64,000 nt of DNA from positions 2,542,001 to 2,606,000 of the forward strand of contig NZ_CP034036.1 in NCBI RefSeq assembly GCF_005484965.1, read 5' to 3'. Under the pieces are notes generated by a model. The model did not search any database and was not told the origin of the DNA. It saw only the letters and a program-made list of their open reading frames with translations. Below, piece after piece: positions 44,040-52,733 of this stretch. Position numbers and translations under genes: made by a program. Numbering within the stretch: position 1 is the stretch's first letter; the number at the start of each line of letters is the position of its first letter. The DNA is from Brenneria nigrifluens DSM 30175 = ATCC 13028 (GTDB taxonomy: Bacteria > Pseudomonadota > Gammaproteobacteria > Enterobacterales > Enterobacteriaceae).

Positions 44040-44403
44040 AGTACCCTTTCTCCTGGTTTGAAAGACAGGTAATGGCATTCATCGCCTGACAAATAATTTT
44101 TATCGTTTAATAAGCGGTGAGCGGGATCCTGACGGGGCCTTATCGGCGGATCGCTAAACCAATACGGTTGGTGACGACAGAGGATGCTAACAGCAGGAAA
44201 AGTTAAATCTAAATAACAAAAATGATAATAGCTATTAACTTATTGGAAATAGAATTAACCATTTCGGCCCAATAATAGCCTCTGCCGCTGCGGGCCGAAC
44301 CTGACGGAGGAACTTGGGTTGCCGTGCGTCGCCGCACGCTTGGCGGCGCATTATGCTACACTGCGCGCTGACAATTTTTCCCGCTGCAACGAGACTTTCT
44401 ACC
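44040..44403. other. Divergent control region between hyuA and rsmF
   Basis: 364 bp. The centre (about 44195-44270) is AT-rich, in contrast to the GC-rich genes on both sides, and must hold the promoter of the hydantoinase operon; no exact box was assigned. TATGCTACACT at about 44351-44361 is a plausible -10 region for rsmF. No regulator gene is linked to the hydantoinase operon here. Confidence 0.35.
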
Positions 44404-45858
44404 GTGGCTAAATCGACGCCGACCCCTTTACCTCCTGAGTTCCTCTCCGCCATTCAGGCCGTTATGCCCGCTCATCTCTCCATGGATGAGTTTATTGCCA
44501 CCTGTCAGCGGCCGTTACGCCGCAGCATCCGCGTCAATACGTTAAAAATCGACAGCGCGGCGTTTTTAAAGCTGGTGGAGCCCTACCAATGGCGTCTGGA
44601 ACCCATTCCCTGGTGCCGCGACGGTTTCTGGCTGCTGAACGCGGATGATGATGAAACCCTGCGTCTGGGCAATACGCTGGAGCACCTGAGCGGCCTGTTT
44701 TACATTCAGGAAGCCAGCTCCATGCTGCCGGTCGGCGCCCTTTTCCACCATGACGCCGCGCCGCGGCGCGTGCTGGACGTGGCGGCGGCCCCCGGTTCCA
44801 AAACCACGCAAATCGCCGCCGCCATGGATAATCAGGGAGCGATTATCGCCAATGAATACTCAGCCAGCCGGGTGAAAGTGCTGCACGCCAATATCAGCCG
44901 CTGCGGCGTCGGCAATACGGCGCTGACCCACTTTGACGGGCGGGTATTCGGCGCGGCGCTGCCCGAGTATTTCGATGCGATCCTGCTGGACGCCCCCTGC
45001 TCCGGCGAGGGCGTGGTGCGTAAAGATCCCACGGCGATGAACCACTGGTCGCCGGAAAGCATCGCCGGCATCGCCGCCACGCAGCGCGAGCTGATCCTCA
45101 GCGCCTTTCACGCCTTAAAGCCCGGCGGAGTGCTGATTTACTCCACCTGCACGCTGAATGCGCAGGAAAATCAGCAGGTGTGCCGCTGGCTGCGGAAAAC
45201 CTTTCCCGACGCCTGCGAATTCGAACCGCTGGACGACCTGTTCCCCGGCGCCGAACGAGCGGCGACGACGGAGGGATTTCTCCACGTCTTTCCGCAAATT
45301 TATGACAGCGAGGGGTTTTTCGTGGCGCGCCTGCGTAAAACCGCCAGCGTGGCGCCGCTTCCCACGCCTGGTTATAAAGTCGGGAAGTTTCCGTTCTCGC
45401 CGCTGGGCGCCAAAGATCGGGCGGCGGTGATACAGGCGGCGCGGCAACAAGGACTTGGCTGGGACGACGAACGGTTACAGTTGTGGCAGCGCGACAACGA
45501 AATCTGGCTTTTCCCCGCCGCATTGGCCTCCGCATTCGGAAAAATCAGATTCTCGCGCATCGGCATCAAACTGGCGGAACGCTTTGCCAAAGGCTACCGC
45601 TGGCAGCATGAAGCCGTTATCGCGCTGGCAAACCCCGACGCCGCTCACGCCTACGCGCTCAGCGATCGGCAGGCTTGCGAATGGTTTCAGGGGAAGGACA
45701 GCTACCCGGAGCCGACGCCCTCGTCCGACGAACTGCTGCTCACCTACCGGCACAGCCCGGTGGGCCTGGCCAAGCGCATCGGCAGCCGGATAAAAAACAG
45801 CCTGCCGCGCGATCTGGTGCGCGACGGCGCCTGCTGCGCCGCAGCGGATAGGCGCTAA
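44404..45858 (+). CDS. rsmF: 16S rRNA m5C1407 methyltransferase RsmF
   Basis: SAM-dependent Nol1/Nop2/Sun methyltransferase modifying C1407 of 16S rRNA. SAM-binding DVAAAPGSKTTQIAA; the two cysteines of the family lie in LLDAPCSGEGVVRK and YSTCTLNAQENQ. The C-terminal PUA-like region has YRWQHEAVIALANPD and PVGLAKRIGSRIKNSLPRDLVRDG. The GTG at 44404 (AKSTPTPLPPEF after fMet) is the preferred start because conserved residues begin just after; the longer frame at 44314 is not conserved. 484 residues. Confidence 0.92.
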   Translation: MAKSTPTPLPPEFLSAIQAVMPAHLSMDEFIATCQRPLRRSIRVNTLKIDSAAFLKLVEPYQWRLEPIPWCRDGFWLLNADDDETLRLGNTLEHLSGLFYIQEASSMLPVGALFHHDAAPRRVLDVAAAPGSKTTQIAAAMDNQGAIIANEYSASRVKVLHANISRCGVGNTALTHFDGRVFGAALPEYFDAILLDAPCSGEGVVRKDPTAMNHWSPESIAGIAATQRELILSAFHALKPGGVLIYSTCTLNAQENQQVCRWLRKTFPDACEFEPLDDLFPGAERAATTEGFLHVFPQIYDSEGFFVARLRKTASVAPLPTPGYKVGKFPFSPLGAKDRAAVIQAARQQGLGWDDERLQLWQRDNEIWLFPAALASAFGKIRFSRIGIKLAERFAKGYRWQHEAVIALANPDAAHAYALSDRQACEWFQGKDSYPEPTPSSDELLLTYRHSPVGLAKRIGSRIKNSLPRDLVRDGACCAAADRR

Positions 45859-46020
45859 AACCCCTGCCGCATGCAACGCCGTCAGGTGGCGATAAAACCA
45901 TCCGACGGACCGGCTGCTCCTCACTTCTCGCTGATTCTCATCTACAATTGCCTACATAGCGAAAATAAAACTGCAACGCTATTAAGCAAAATTTGAGAGT
46001 TACGAAAAATTGAGGACGTT

Positions 46021-46212
46021 ATGTTCGCACTGGTGATATTTGTTTGTTATCTCGGCAATGGTTGCGATGAACTGGTGATCGGCGCGTATAACACCGAAAC
46101 CCAGTGTCTCAAGGCCATGAAGGAACAGCGCTTACGCCGCGCCGGGTGTTATCCTATCGAAGAGTTTATTGATGGTTTCTGGTTGCCCGCCCAGGAATAC
46201 GCCGACTTTTAA
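46021..46212 (+). CDS. yebW: Conserved small protein YebW
   Basis: 63 residues, exactly the length of E. coli YebW, with the shared pattern MFALVIFVCYL, YNTETQCLKAM, GCYPIEEFIDGFW and PAQEYADF. Function is not established. The N-terminal 12 residues are hydrophobic, possibly a short membrane anchor. TTGAGGACGTT precedes the ATG. In E. coli yebV lies between rsmF and yebW; here the 162-bp gap has no room for it, so yebV is absent. TACAAT at 45943-45948 may be the -10 of its promoter. Confidence 0.9.
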   Translation: MFALVIFVCYLGNGCDELVIGAYNTETQCLKAMKEQRLRRAGCYPIEEFIDGFWLPAQEYADF

Positions 46213-46230
46213 TCCGCTTCCGTCCCGCCG

Positions 46231-46926
46231 TTACCGACACACGCCAAAACCGCGCATGCCCAGATGAAAATGGTTGGCGTGGGCGGCGTTGTATTCCGGC
46301 CCCAGCGCATTGCCGAAGAAAGCGCAGCTCTGTTCAAAGGTGGCGCGCAAATAATCGCCGCGCGCGTCCGTCGCCCGCCACTGATTCAGTACGCTGATAC
46401 GCCGCCCGTCCGCCAGACGAAAGGCGGAAATATCCCAGGCGTCCGCGGTGGCGTGTTCGCTTAGCCGCCCTTCGGGACGATGATAAATATTGCGGCAGGC
46501 GAAGCTGCCAAGATGATCAATGCGCGCCAGCGCCGCGCCCAGCCGCTGCGCCTGCGGTATCGCCGCCTGGGTGACAAACATGGTGCTGCTCAGCGCCAGC
46601 GGGCAGCTGGCCAAAAAGCCCGAATTGAGGGTCACGGCGCCAAAACGCTGCACGCGCACCGGGGAAGAGAGCGGGCACTGTCCGTCAATATCCCCCGGTA
46701 GGCTGAAGGTGATGCGCCCCTTATCCTGCGCCTGGCGCAGCGCCGCCAGACAGGCCGCCGGGTCATCCGCCAGTTGCCGCAGCTTGAAGCGGGTCACCAG
46801 CGTCGGCGGGTCGTCCACCGACAGCGGCGCGAAAGGATCGTAGCCGGGAGGAAGCTGGCGCTGGATCCAAGGCGCCAGCGCAATCAGGCTCCCCAGAATG
46901 ACTAATACGACCAGCAGTCCCCGCAT
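46231..46926 (-). CDS. Extensin-like family protein
   Basis: 231 residues. One N-terminal membrane helix or signal anchor (LLVVLVILGSLIALAPW, about 4-20), then a periplasmic Extensin-like C-terminal domain. This fold is related to LAS/M15 metallopeptidases, and the expected metal motifs are visible: HATADAWDISAF (H-x6-D) near residue 159 and HANHFHLG near the C-terminus. Cysteines (FACRNIY, EQSCAFFG, GVCR) could pair in the periplasm. Probably acts on or binds peptidoglycan; no enzyme activity is established. Convergent with yebW. Confidence 0.8.
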   Translation of the reverse strand: MRGLLVVLVILGSLIALAPWIQRQLPPGYDPFAPLSVDDPPTLVTRFKLRQLADDPAACLAALRQAQDKGRITFSLPGDIDGQCPLSSPVRVQRFGAVTLNSGFLASCPLALSSTMFVTQAAIPQAQRLGAALARIDHLGSFACRNIYHRPEGRLSEHATADAWDISAFRLADGRRISVLNQWRATDARGDYLRATFEQSCAFFGNALGPEYNAAHANHFHLGMRGFGVCR

Positions 46927-47019
46927 TGATTTCGCCGTCCCCGTTATTACATGCCTTCAACAATAGTAGGCGAAATCCGGCGCATGTCATCCCGCCGCGG
47001 GAGGCGGAGCGCTAAACCG

Positions 47020-48081
47020 CTATGGGGCGAACGCCGCCGGCGCCATGCCCAGCGATATGCCCGCATCGACAATCTTTTGCCACTCCGCATCGGAAATCAC
47101 TATGCCGGCGGCCCGCCGCTGCGCGCGGGCATTGAGTTCCGGCTCGCCGGCGATCAGGATCGGCTGCGCGGGGTCCGGCGCCCGCGACGAGCGGACATAG
47201 TCCAGCATCGCGTCGTACTCCTTCTGCAACCACGCCATCGACACCATACTGGCGGGATCGATCACAATGGTGGTCATATTGTTCACAATCACCCCCTGGC
47301 GCGGATTTTCCGGCTGAATGGTGCCGCCGCCCGATAACAGCCCGGCCAGCAGCTCCGCGGCCAGCACCAGCCCGCCGCCTTTATGCCGCGCAATGGGCTT
47401 TAGCGCCCCCTGTTTTTCGCCTTCCCACATCACCCGCGGATCGTTGGTGGAAACGCCGTCGCCGTCGATCATCACCTCTTCATCAAATTTTTTGCCCGCC
47501 AGATAGGCGACGCGGGTTTTGCCCAGCGCCACGATGCTGGTGGCGAAATCGAGCACAAAGGCGGCGTTATTTTCGCTTTTCGGAAAGGCGATGCAGATGG
47601 GATTGGTGCCAAAACGCGCTTCGCTGCCGCACCAGGGCGCCACAATCGGATCGTGATCGTTGACGTTGACGAAATGAATCGACACCAGCCCCTCCTCCGC
47701 CGCCATCTGGCCATAGGTGCCGATGCGCCCCAGATGACAGGTTGACGACAGCGTCATCAAACACACCCCGGTGGTCCTGACGCGCTCGATCGCCGCCTCC
47801 ATCGCCTCTTTGCCGGTACGCTGCCCGAAACCCCGATCGCCGGTAAACTGCAACACCGCGCCGCCGTCGCGGATCTTGCGCGCCGGGGTGTTGGGATGCA
47901 TCTGGCCCTGCGCGATAAAGTTTACGTAATGCGGCAGCATGCCCACGCCGTGGCTGTCGTGCCCTTTCAGGTTGGCGGCGACCAGATGTTGCGCCACGCA
48001 GGCGGCCTCCGCCGCGTCACAACCCGCTTGCCGCAACAGCGCCCGGGTAATATCCAATAAGCGACCTTCTGAAATCTGCAT
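47020..48081 (-). CDS. Ldh-family (malate/L-lactate-type) oxidoreductase
   Basis: NAD(P)-dependent 2-hydroxyacid or imine reductase of the Ldh_2 fold, resembling E. coli YbiC (HcxB). 353 residues from ATG 48081 (MQISEGRLLDITRALL) with AGGAAG just upstream; the GTG at 48096 is less likely. Family motifs: GHDSHGVGMLPHYV with the catalytic histidine near 45, TCHLGRIGTYGQMA, ARFGTNPICIAFP and LDFATSIVALGKTRVA. The substrate cannot be chosen from sequence: malate, lactate, ureidoglycolate and delta1-piperideine reductases share this fold. Stands alone between two unrelated genes. Confidence 0.82.
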   Translation of the reverse strand: MQISEGRLLDITRALLRQAGCDAAEAACVAQHLVAANLKGHDSHGVGMLPHYVNFIAQGQMHPNTPARKIRDGGAVLQFTGDRGFGQRTGKEAMEAAIERVRTTGVCLMTLSSTCHLGRIGTYGQMAAEEGLVSIHFVNVNDHDPIVAPWCGSEARFGTNPICIAFPKSENNAAFVLDFATSIVALGKTRVAYLAGKKFDEEVMIDGDGVSTNDPRVMWEGEKQGALKPIARHKGGGLVLAAELLAGLLSGGGTIQPENPRQGVIVNNMTTIVIDPASMVSMAWLQKEYDAMLDYVRSSRAPDPAQPILIAGEPELNARAQRRAAGIVISDAEWQKIVDAGISLGMAPAAFAP

Positions 48082-48209
48082 CTCTCTTCCTTTCACCCTG
48101 TTTAAATAAGTAGGTTATCTGCCGACGTTTATCCTACTGCTGAATTTATCGGCGTTAAAACTTTTAAATAAACAAATGGGTCCAGGCGGAAAATCAAGCG
48201 ATGGCGCAC

Positions 48210-48824
48210 TTAAGGCTGCGCCGTCGTCCGTACCCGCGCGTTTCCCGCCGGCCGCCCGGCGGTAAACCACGGCAGGCAGAGCTGAATCAACGGCCCGATG
48301 GTCAATGCGTACAGCACCGTCCCCACGCCGACCGTGCCGCCCATCAGCCAGCCCGCCAGCAGCACGCTGACCTCGATGGCGGTACGCACGCGCCGCACCG
48401 GCCAGCCGGTACGGGCGTTGATACCGGTCATCAGACCGTCCCGCGGGCCGGCGCCGAAACCGGCGCCGATATACATCCCGGTGGCCAACGCATTGACCAC
48501 CACCGCGACGATTAACAACGCGCTGCGGGCCATCAACGACGTCAGCGGCGGCATCAGCGCCAACGTCGCGTCCGCCGCCAGCCCCAGCACAATCACGTTG
48601 CTGACGGTTCCCAGCCCGGGCCGCTGGCGCAGCGGGATCCACAACAGCAGCACCAGCGCGCCGACGATGATCATCACCATGCCGATATCCAGCGAGAAGA
48701 TCGCCGCCGCGCCGAGATGGAACACATTCCACGGGTCCGCCCCCAGGTTGGCGCGCACCAACATGGCGGCGGACACCCCGTATAACACCAGACCGATATA
48801 AAGCTGAACCAACCGACGAACCAT
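48210..48824 (-). CDS. YczE/YyaS/YitT-family membrane protein
   Basis: 204 residues from ATG 48824 (MVRRLVQLYIGLVLYGVSAA), with AGGAAAAGAG upstream; five or so membrane spans. YczE-type features: LVRANLGADPWNVFHLG near the N-terminus and ATGMYIGAGFGAGPRDGLMTGI in the middle (written here across two spans). Function of the family is unknown, but YczE genes are regularly divergent from a MocR regulator (YczR), exactly as here. Probable small-molecule carrier or signalling partner of that regulator. Confidence 0.82.
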   Translation of the reverse strand: MVRRLVQLYIGLVLYGVSAAMLVRANLGADPWNVFHLGAAAIFSLDIGMVMIIVGALVLLLWIPLRQRPGLGTVSNVIVLGLAADATLALMPPLTSLMARSALLIVAVVVNALATGMYIGAGFGAGPRDGLMTGINARTGWPVRRVRTAIEVSVLLAGWLMGGTVGVGTVLYALTIGPLIQLCLPWFTAGRPAGNARVRTTAQP

Positions 48825-48874
48825 TCTCTTTTCCTTAATACGCCACCGCGTTGTGGCTATACCTTTACGCAAAA

Positions 48875-48912
48875 TGGACTTAGTATTAAGGTCCAGTTTT
48901 TATAAAGTGGAC
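48875..48912. promoter_or_regulatory. Candidate MocR (YczR-type) operator
   Basis: In the 96-bp divergent gap TGGAC occurs at 48875-48879, its inverse GTCCA at 48891-48895, and TGGAC again at 48908-48912. The two direct copies are 33 bp apart, three helical turns, and the middle inverted copy pairs with the first. MocR regulators are known to use widely spaced direct and inverted repeats, so this is a good operator candidate; function is inferred. Confidence 0.5.
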
Positions 48913-48920
48913 CATTATAT

Positions 48921-50351
48921 ATGGCACAGCGCAGAATAGGCGCCCCGTCGCTGCTCCGGTTACTGGGGCGCTGGCATCAGGATCTACCGCGTACCCCGGT
49001 CTATCGCCAGTTGGCGGACGGACTGCGGCTATTAATCCTTGACGGCCGTCTGCCGTTGGAGAGCCGTCTGCCCGGCGAACGAGAGTTGGCCTCAGCCCTC
49101 GAGATCAGCCGTACCACGGTGGCGACGGCGCTGGCGCAGCTGCGCGAGGAGGGATATCTGGCCAGTCGCCATGGGTCCGGCTCGGTGACGATGCTGCCGG
49201 AAAAGGGTTCGAGCGCCGCCGCGCTGCCCGCCGGTGCGGCACCGACGCTGGACCTCTCCACCGCTGCGCTGTGCGCCGGTCCGGAAATTCATCGGGCTTA
49301 TGCCAGCGCGCTGATCGCCCTGCCCGAACATCTTGGCACCACCGGTTACAACCAGCAGGGGCTGCCGGAGCTGCGCCAGGTTATCGCCGGGCATTATGCG
49401 GCGCGCGGATTGCCGACCAGCGCGGAGCAAATTATGGTGGTGAACGGCGCGGTTAGCGGTTTCAGCCTGATTCTGCGACTGCTCACCGGTCCCGGCGATC
49501 GGGTGGTGATTGATCATCCCACTTATCCGCTGGCGCTGGCGGCGATTACCGGCGCCTCCTGCCGGCCGGTATCGGTAAGCCTGCCCGAACGGGGCTGGGA
49601 CACCGCCGGGCTGGCGGCGACGATCGCCCAGACCGCCCCGCGCCTCGCCTACCTGATCCCCGACTTTCATAACCCTACCGGGCGCTGTATGGATGCGGCG
49701 ACCCGCCAAACGGTAGCGAATATCGCCGCCCGGACGCGCACCACCATCGTGGTGGATGAAACCATGGTCAATCTGTGGTTTGACGCCCCTCCGCCGCCGC
49801 CGCTGGCGGCGTTCGACGGTGCCGATCGGGTCATTACGCTGGGCTCCGCCGGGAAAAGTTTCTGGGGCGGTCTGCGCCTGGGCTGGATCCGCGCGCCCGC
49901 CCGCACCATCGCATCGTTGGTGCAGATACGAAATACGCTGGATTTGGGTTCGCCGGTGCTGGAACAACTGGCCGCCATCGCGCTATTTAACGAGGCGGAC
50001 CATTTTTTGCCGCAGCGGCGGGAAACCCTGCGACGGCAGCGCGACGCTTGCGGCGCGGCGATTGAGGAGTTGTTCCCGGACTGGCGGTCGCGCCCGCCGG
50101 AAGGCGGACTGTCCTGGTGGATAGAGCTCCCCAAACCGCTGGCCACCATGTTCGCCGCCAGCGCCGAAACCATCGGCATCCGCATCGGCGCTGGTCCGCG
50201 CTTCGGCACCGAGGGTGCTTTCGAGCGCTTTCTCCGCCTGCCGTTCGCGCTGGAAGCGCCGCAGATGTACGCCGCGCTGCAACGCCTACAGCCTCTGTGG
50301 CAGCACCTGGCGCAGACCCGGGGCGACAGCGGGCGCGCAACGGTGGTATAA
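48921..50351 (+). CDS. MocR-family regulator (GntR helix-turn-helix fused to aminotransferase-like domain), YczR-like
   Basis: 476 residues. N-terminal GntR winged helix (about 20-90) with LPGERELASALEISRTTVATAL, and after a linker a fold-type I aminotransferase-like domain (about 110-460). PLP-site residues are intact: NPTGRCMD, DETMVNLWFD and the Schiff-base Lys312 in SAGKSFWGGLRLGW, so it should bind PLP. Divergent from a YczE-type gene, which marks the YczR subgroup. Likely activates or represses that gene; the effector is unknown. Confidence 0.88.
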   Translation: MAQRRIGAPSLLRLLGRWHQDLPRTPVYRQLADGLRLLILDGRLPLESRLPGERELASALEISRTTVATALAQLREEGYLASRHGSGSVTMLPEKGSSAAALPAGAAPTLDLSTAALCAGPEIHRAYASALIALPEHLGTTGYNQQGLPELRQVIAGHYAARGLPTSAEQIMVVNGAVSGFSLILRLLTGPGDRVVIDHPTYPLALAAITGASCRPVSVSLPERGWDTAGLAATIAQTAPRLAYLIPDFHNPTGRCMDAATRQTVANIAARTRTTIVVDETMVNLWFDAPPPPPLAAFDGADRVITLGSAGKSFWGGLRLGWIRAPARTIASLVQIRNTLDLGSPVLEQLAAIALFNEADHFLPQRRETLRRQRDACGAAIEELFPDWRSRPPEGGLSWWIELPKPLATMFAASAETIGIRIGAGPRFGTEGAFERFLRLPFALEAPQMYAALQRLQPLWQHLAQTRGDSGRATVV

Positions 50352-50904
50352 GGCGAAAAAAGCGCCGGATAACACTTTGCGATAAGTTAGAATGACGGTT
50401 ATTTCTGACCTGGGCCAATAATTGCACGCATGAATACACCGTTAAGCGTGATCGCGACGCTCTAAGAACACTGGGGGGTATCGGATTATCGCCGAATGCG
50501 ACTGGCAGCCCTATACAAACTATTCGAGCGTGGTCATGTATCTGCCGCTTTCCGGGTAGGGTATTGAGATTGCCCCATCAAAAACGGGCATCTTTACCGA
50601 CATTCAAATATGAATGGAGTAAATTATTTATTTACCAGTTGATCAATATCCAATTTTCTATGCTGATATAAAGCAAAGGTTTACAATGCTTACCATAACA
50701 ATAGAAATTCAGATAATGACCTGCATTATGGCTCAATTTTTTCTGCCAGCTACCTGAAGCTGGGCAGGAGTGCAAGATCGATTTATTTCAAGTAAGTACG
50801 ACTAAAAAACATTGACGAATATCTCAAAAATATTTGCTGGGCAGATTCATACAGGAAGACAACCATAATTTACTAACAAATAATTACCTCGGTGGGAGGG
50901 ATGA
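50352..50904. other. AT-rich gap at left edge of accessory region, with coding-like remnant
   Basis: Base composition drops from GC-rich to AT-rich here. At 50473-50559 a frame without start reads GYRIIAECDWQPYTNYSSVV and ends in a stop after MYLPLSG; it looks like a fragment of a decayed gene, but I cannot name the family. The rest (50600-50900) has no open frame of note and ends with the ribosome site of the next gene. Confidence 0.35.
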
Positions 50905-52059
50905 ATGGAAAGTTTTAAGTCTCGGCTCAAAAACCACATTGAGCATGTCAAGAACGTCCGCGAACACTGTACTACAGAGGAAACAACCAAGCAGGCATTG
51001 ATTCTACCGTTCTTGGATATTTTAGGCTTCAATGCATATGATCCGCAAAAAGTAAGGGCCGAATATGGTGCGGATTTTCCTGGGGTAAAAGCAGGTGAAC
51101 GCGTTGACTATGCGCTATTTTGCCAAGGCGTCCCCGTCATGTTTATCGAAGCAAAATCCTACCGAGAAAAGATAGACAACCACTGCCCTCAACTTTCACG
51201 ATATTTCAACTCCACTCCCGAGGTTACCATTTCAGCCATTACCAACGGCGTGGAATGGCGATTTTTTACTGATCTGAAAGAGAAAAACATTATGGATCCG
51301 ACACCGTTTTTGCGGATACGGATGGATGATGTTACAGATTCAGATTCAGAGCAGTTATTTCGCTTCCGGCATGATAAGTTCAAACCAGAAGCTCTGCGCA
51401 CCTTGGCCGAGGAGAGTGTTTACATATCGGCATTTGTGAAAGTTGTTAGCACCAGCCTTAAAGAGGTTGATGCTGAGTTTGTGCGCTATGTAGCTGGACG
51501 TGCAAATATCGGACGCCAGCTAAATCAGCGGTTTATTGATTCGATAACGCCTTTAGTGCGACAAGCCGTCGAGCGCTCGGTCAGCGCAATGGTCGTGTCT
51601 GGTTTATCCTCCAAGTCGCCAAGTACGGAGGAGGTCGTTAGCAACAATGTGGAAGAGACGGCTTTTGTGGACGAACGTTCTGATATCACCGATCCAGGTA
51701 ACCCAAATATCGTCACTACCTACAATGAACGGGTGTTATTTGAGAAGATTGCATCAATAGTTGGATCGGAGTATGAACTGCAGCCAAAGGATACCGAATC
51801 CTACTACTCCGTACTGTTTCAGGGTAAAACGAACCGCTGGTTGGTTCGCTATTATGACAAAAAAAACCGGCCCTCAATTCAACTGCCTATTGATATAACG
51901 CCAATTACCTGCAATGAAATCAAGAGAGCGGGACTTGAATGTGATAACAATAGAATTTTCATAGAAAATCCAGAAAACGTGCTGAGGATATCCGGACTAA
52001 TACTTGATTCCTTGCAGTACGTACAAAACGATAAGAACTTTCGCAAACGTCGCTCATAA
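50905..52059 (+). CDS. Solo type I restriction HsdR-N-like nuclease-fold protein
   Basis: 384 residues. The N-terminal half (about 20-170) reads as the HsdR N-terminal PD-(D/E)xK nuclease domain: E26 in TTEETTKQALILPFLDILGF, Asp68 in GERVDYALF, Glu82 and Lys84 in VMFIEAKSY, and the QxxxY motif at Gln96-Tyr100. Unlike true HsdR there is no helicase domain, and no hsdM or hsdS is near. The C-terminal half (about 265-370) has LFEKIASIVGSEYELQ and NRWLVRYYDKKNRPSIQ, a second conserved module of unknown role. GGGAGG lies 8 bp upstream. AT-rich relative to neighbours, followed by its own terminator: a transferred single-gene cassette. Possible phage-defence or nuclease function, not proven. Confidence 0.75.
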   Translation: MESFKSRLKNHIEHVKNVREHCTTEETTKQALILPFLDILGFNAYDPQKVRAEYGADFPGVKAGERVDYALFCQGVPVMFIEAKSYREKIDNHCPQLSRYFNSTPEVTISAITNGVEWRFFTDLKEKNIMDPTPFLRIRMDDVTDSDSEQLFRFRHDKFKPEALRTLAEESVYISAFVKVVSTSLKEVDAEFVRYVAGRANIGRQLNQRFIDSITPLVRQAVERSVSAMVVSGLSSKSPSTEEVVSNNVEETAFVDERSDITDPGNPNIVTTYNERVLFEKIASIVGSEYELQPKDTESYYSVLFQGKTNRWLVRYYDKKNRPSIQLPIDITPITCNEIKRAGLECDNNRIFIENPENVLRISGLILDSLQYVQNDKNFRKRRS

Positions 52060-52097
52060 TAAAATAACCGCTTTTCGTCAGTTCTAATCCATTCTCC

Positions 52098-52120
52098 ATC
52101 CCACTTCGGTGGGATTTTTT
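52098..52120 (+). terminator. Intrinsic terminator after the HsdR-N-like gene
   Basis: Perfect 7-bp stem ATCCCAC / GTGGGAT around a TTCG tetraloop, followed by six T (52115-52120). A classic Rho-independent terminator 39 bp after the stop codon. Confidence 0.9.
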
Positions 52121-52295
52121 GTGCCTGAAATTACCGCACTACCATTAAGTAAAGAACCAATTTATCCCAATAAACACCGATACCTGACCAAATGGTAAAG
52201 TCATTAAACGCGCTATTGATTTTATTAGACGACGCTTCGGTAATTCTGACGGCAATAAATACTTTCAGTCAGCATGCCGGCGGGATTTTTGCCTG

Positions 52296-52733
52296 TTAAC
52301 CGCTCTGCCGTCCCGCTCCCCAGGGATTGATGATAGGCACGCCCGTCGGCTCGAAATCAGCTACATTACGGGTGACTACTGTCATGCCGTGAACAAGGGC
52401 GGTTGCCGCGATTAACGCATCACGCTCGCCGCGCTTATCAGGAATATGAAGGCGGGCACACCGTAACGCCACGGCGGTATCGACAGGCAACGTGCGCCCG
52501 ACGAACTCCGGCAGTACGTGCTGCTCCAGCCACGAATGCAGCATGGCTCCCTGCGTGGCGTCTCGGCGCTCAACCGACAGAATGCCCATTTCCAGTTCCA
52601 TGATGGTGATGGCCGAAACAAAGAGATCGGCGGCATCAACGCTTTCCGCCCATGCCGCCACGTTCGCATCAGCCTTGCCAGCCTGCACTTTTCTCAGTTC
52701 GGATACCACATTCGTATCAAGAACGTACATCAT
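52296..52733 (-). CDS. Type II toxin VapC (PIN-domain ribonuclease)
   Basis: 145 residues. PIN-domain acidic residues in order: Asp6 in YVLDTNVVSEL, Glu in TIMELEMGIL (near 47), Asp in RGERDALIAATAL (near 105), and VTRNVADF near 120. VapC/FitB toxins cleave tRNA or other RNA. The start (ATGATG) overlaps the antitoxin stop, giving coupled translation with the antitoxin first. Codon use is GC-richer than the neighbouring HsdR-N-like gene, so it may have a separate origin. Confidence 0.9.
   Translation of the reverse strand: MMYVLDTNVVSELRKVQAGKADANVAAWAESVDAADLFVSAITIMELEMGILSVERRDATQGAMLHSWLEQHVLPEFVGRTLPVDTAVALRCARLHIPDKRGERDALIAATALVHGMTVVTRNVADFEPTGVPIINPWGAGRQSG

Noticed and set aside
44040..44403. 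Second coding exon or regulator for the hydantoinase operon
   Set aside because: Only short frames without motifs; the region is AT-rich in the centre and looks regulatory.
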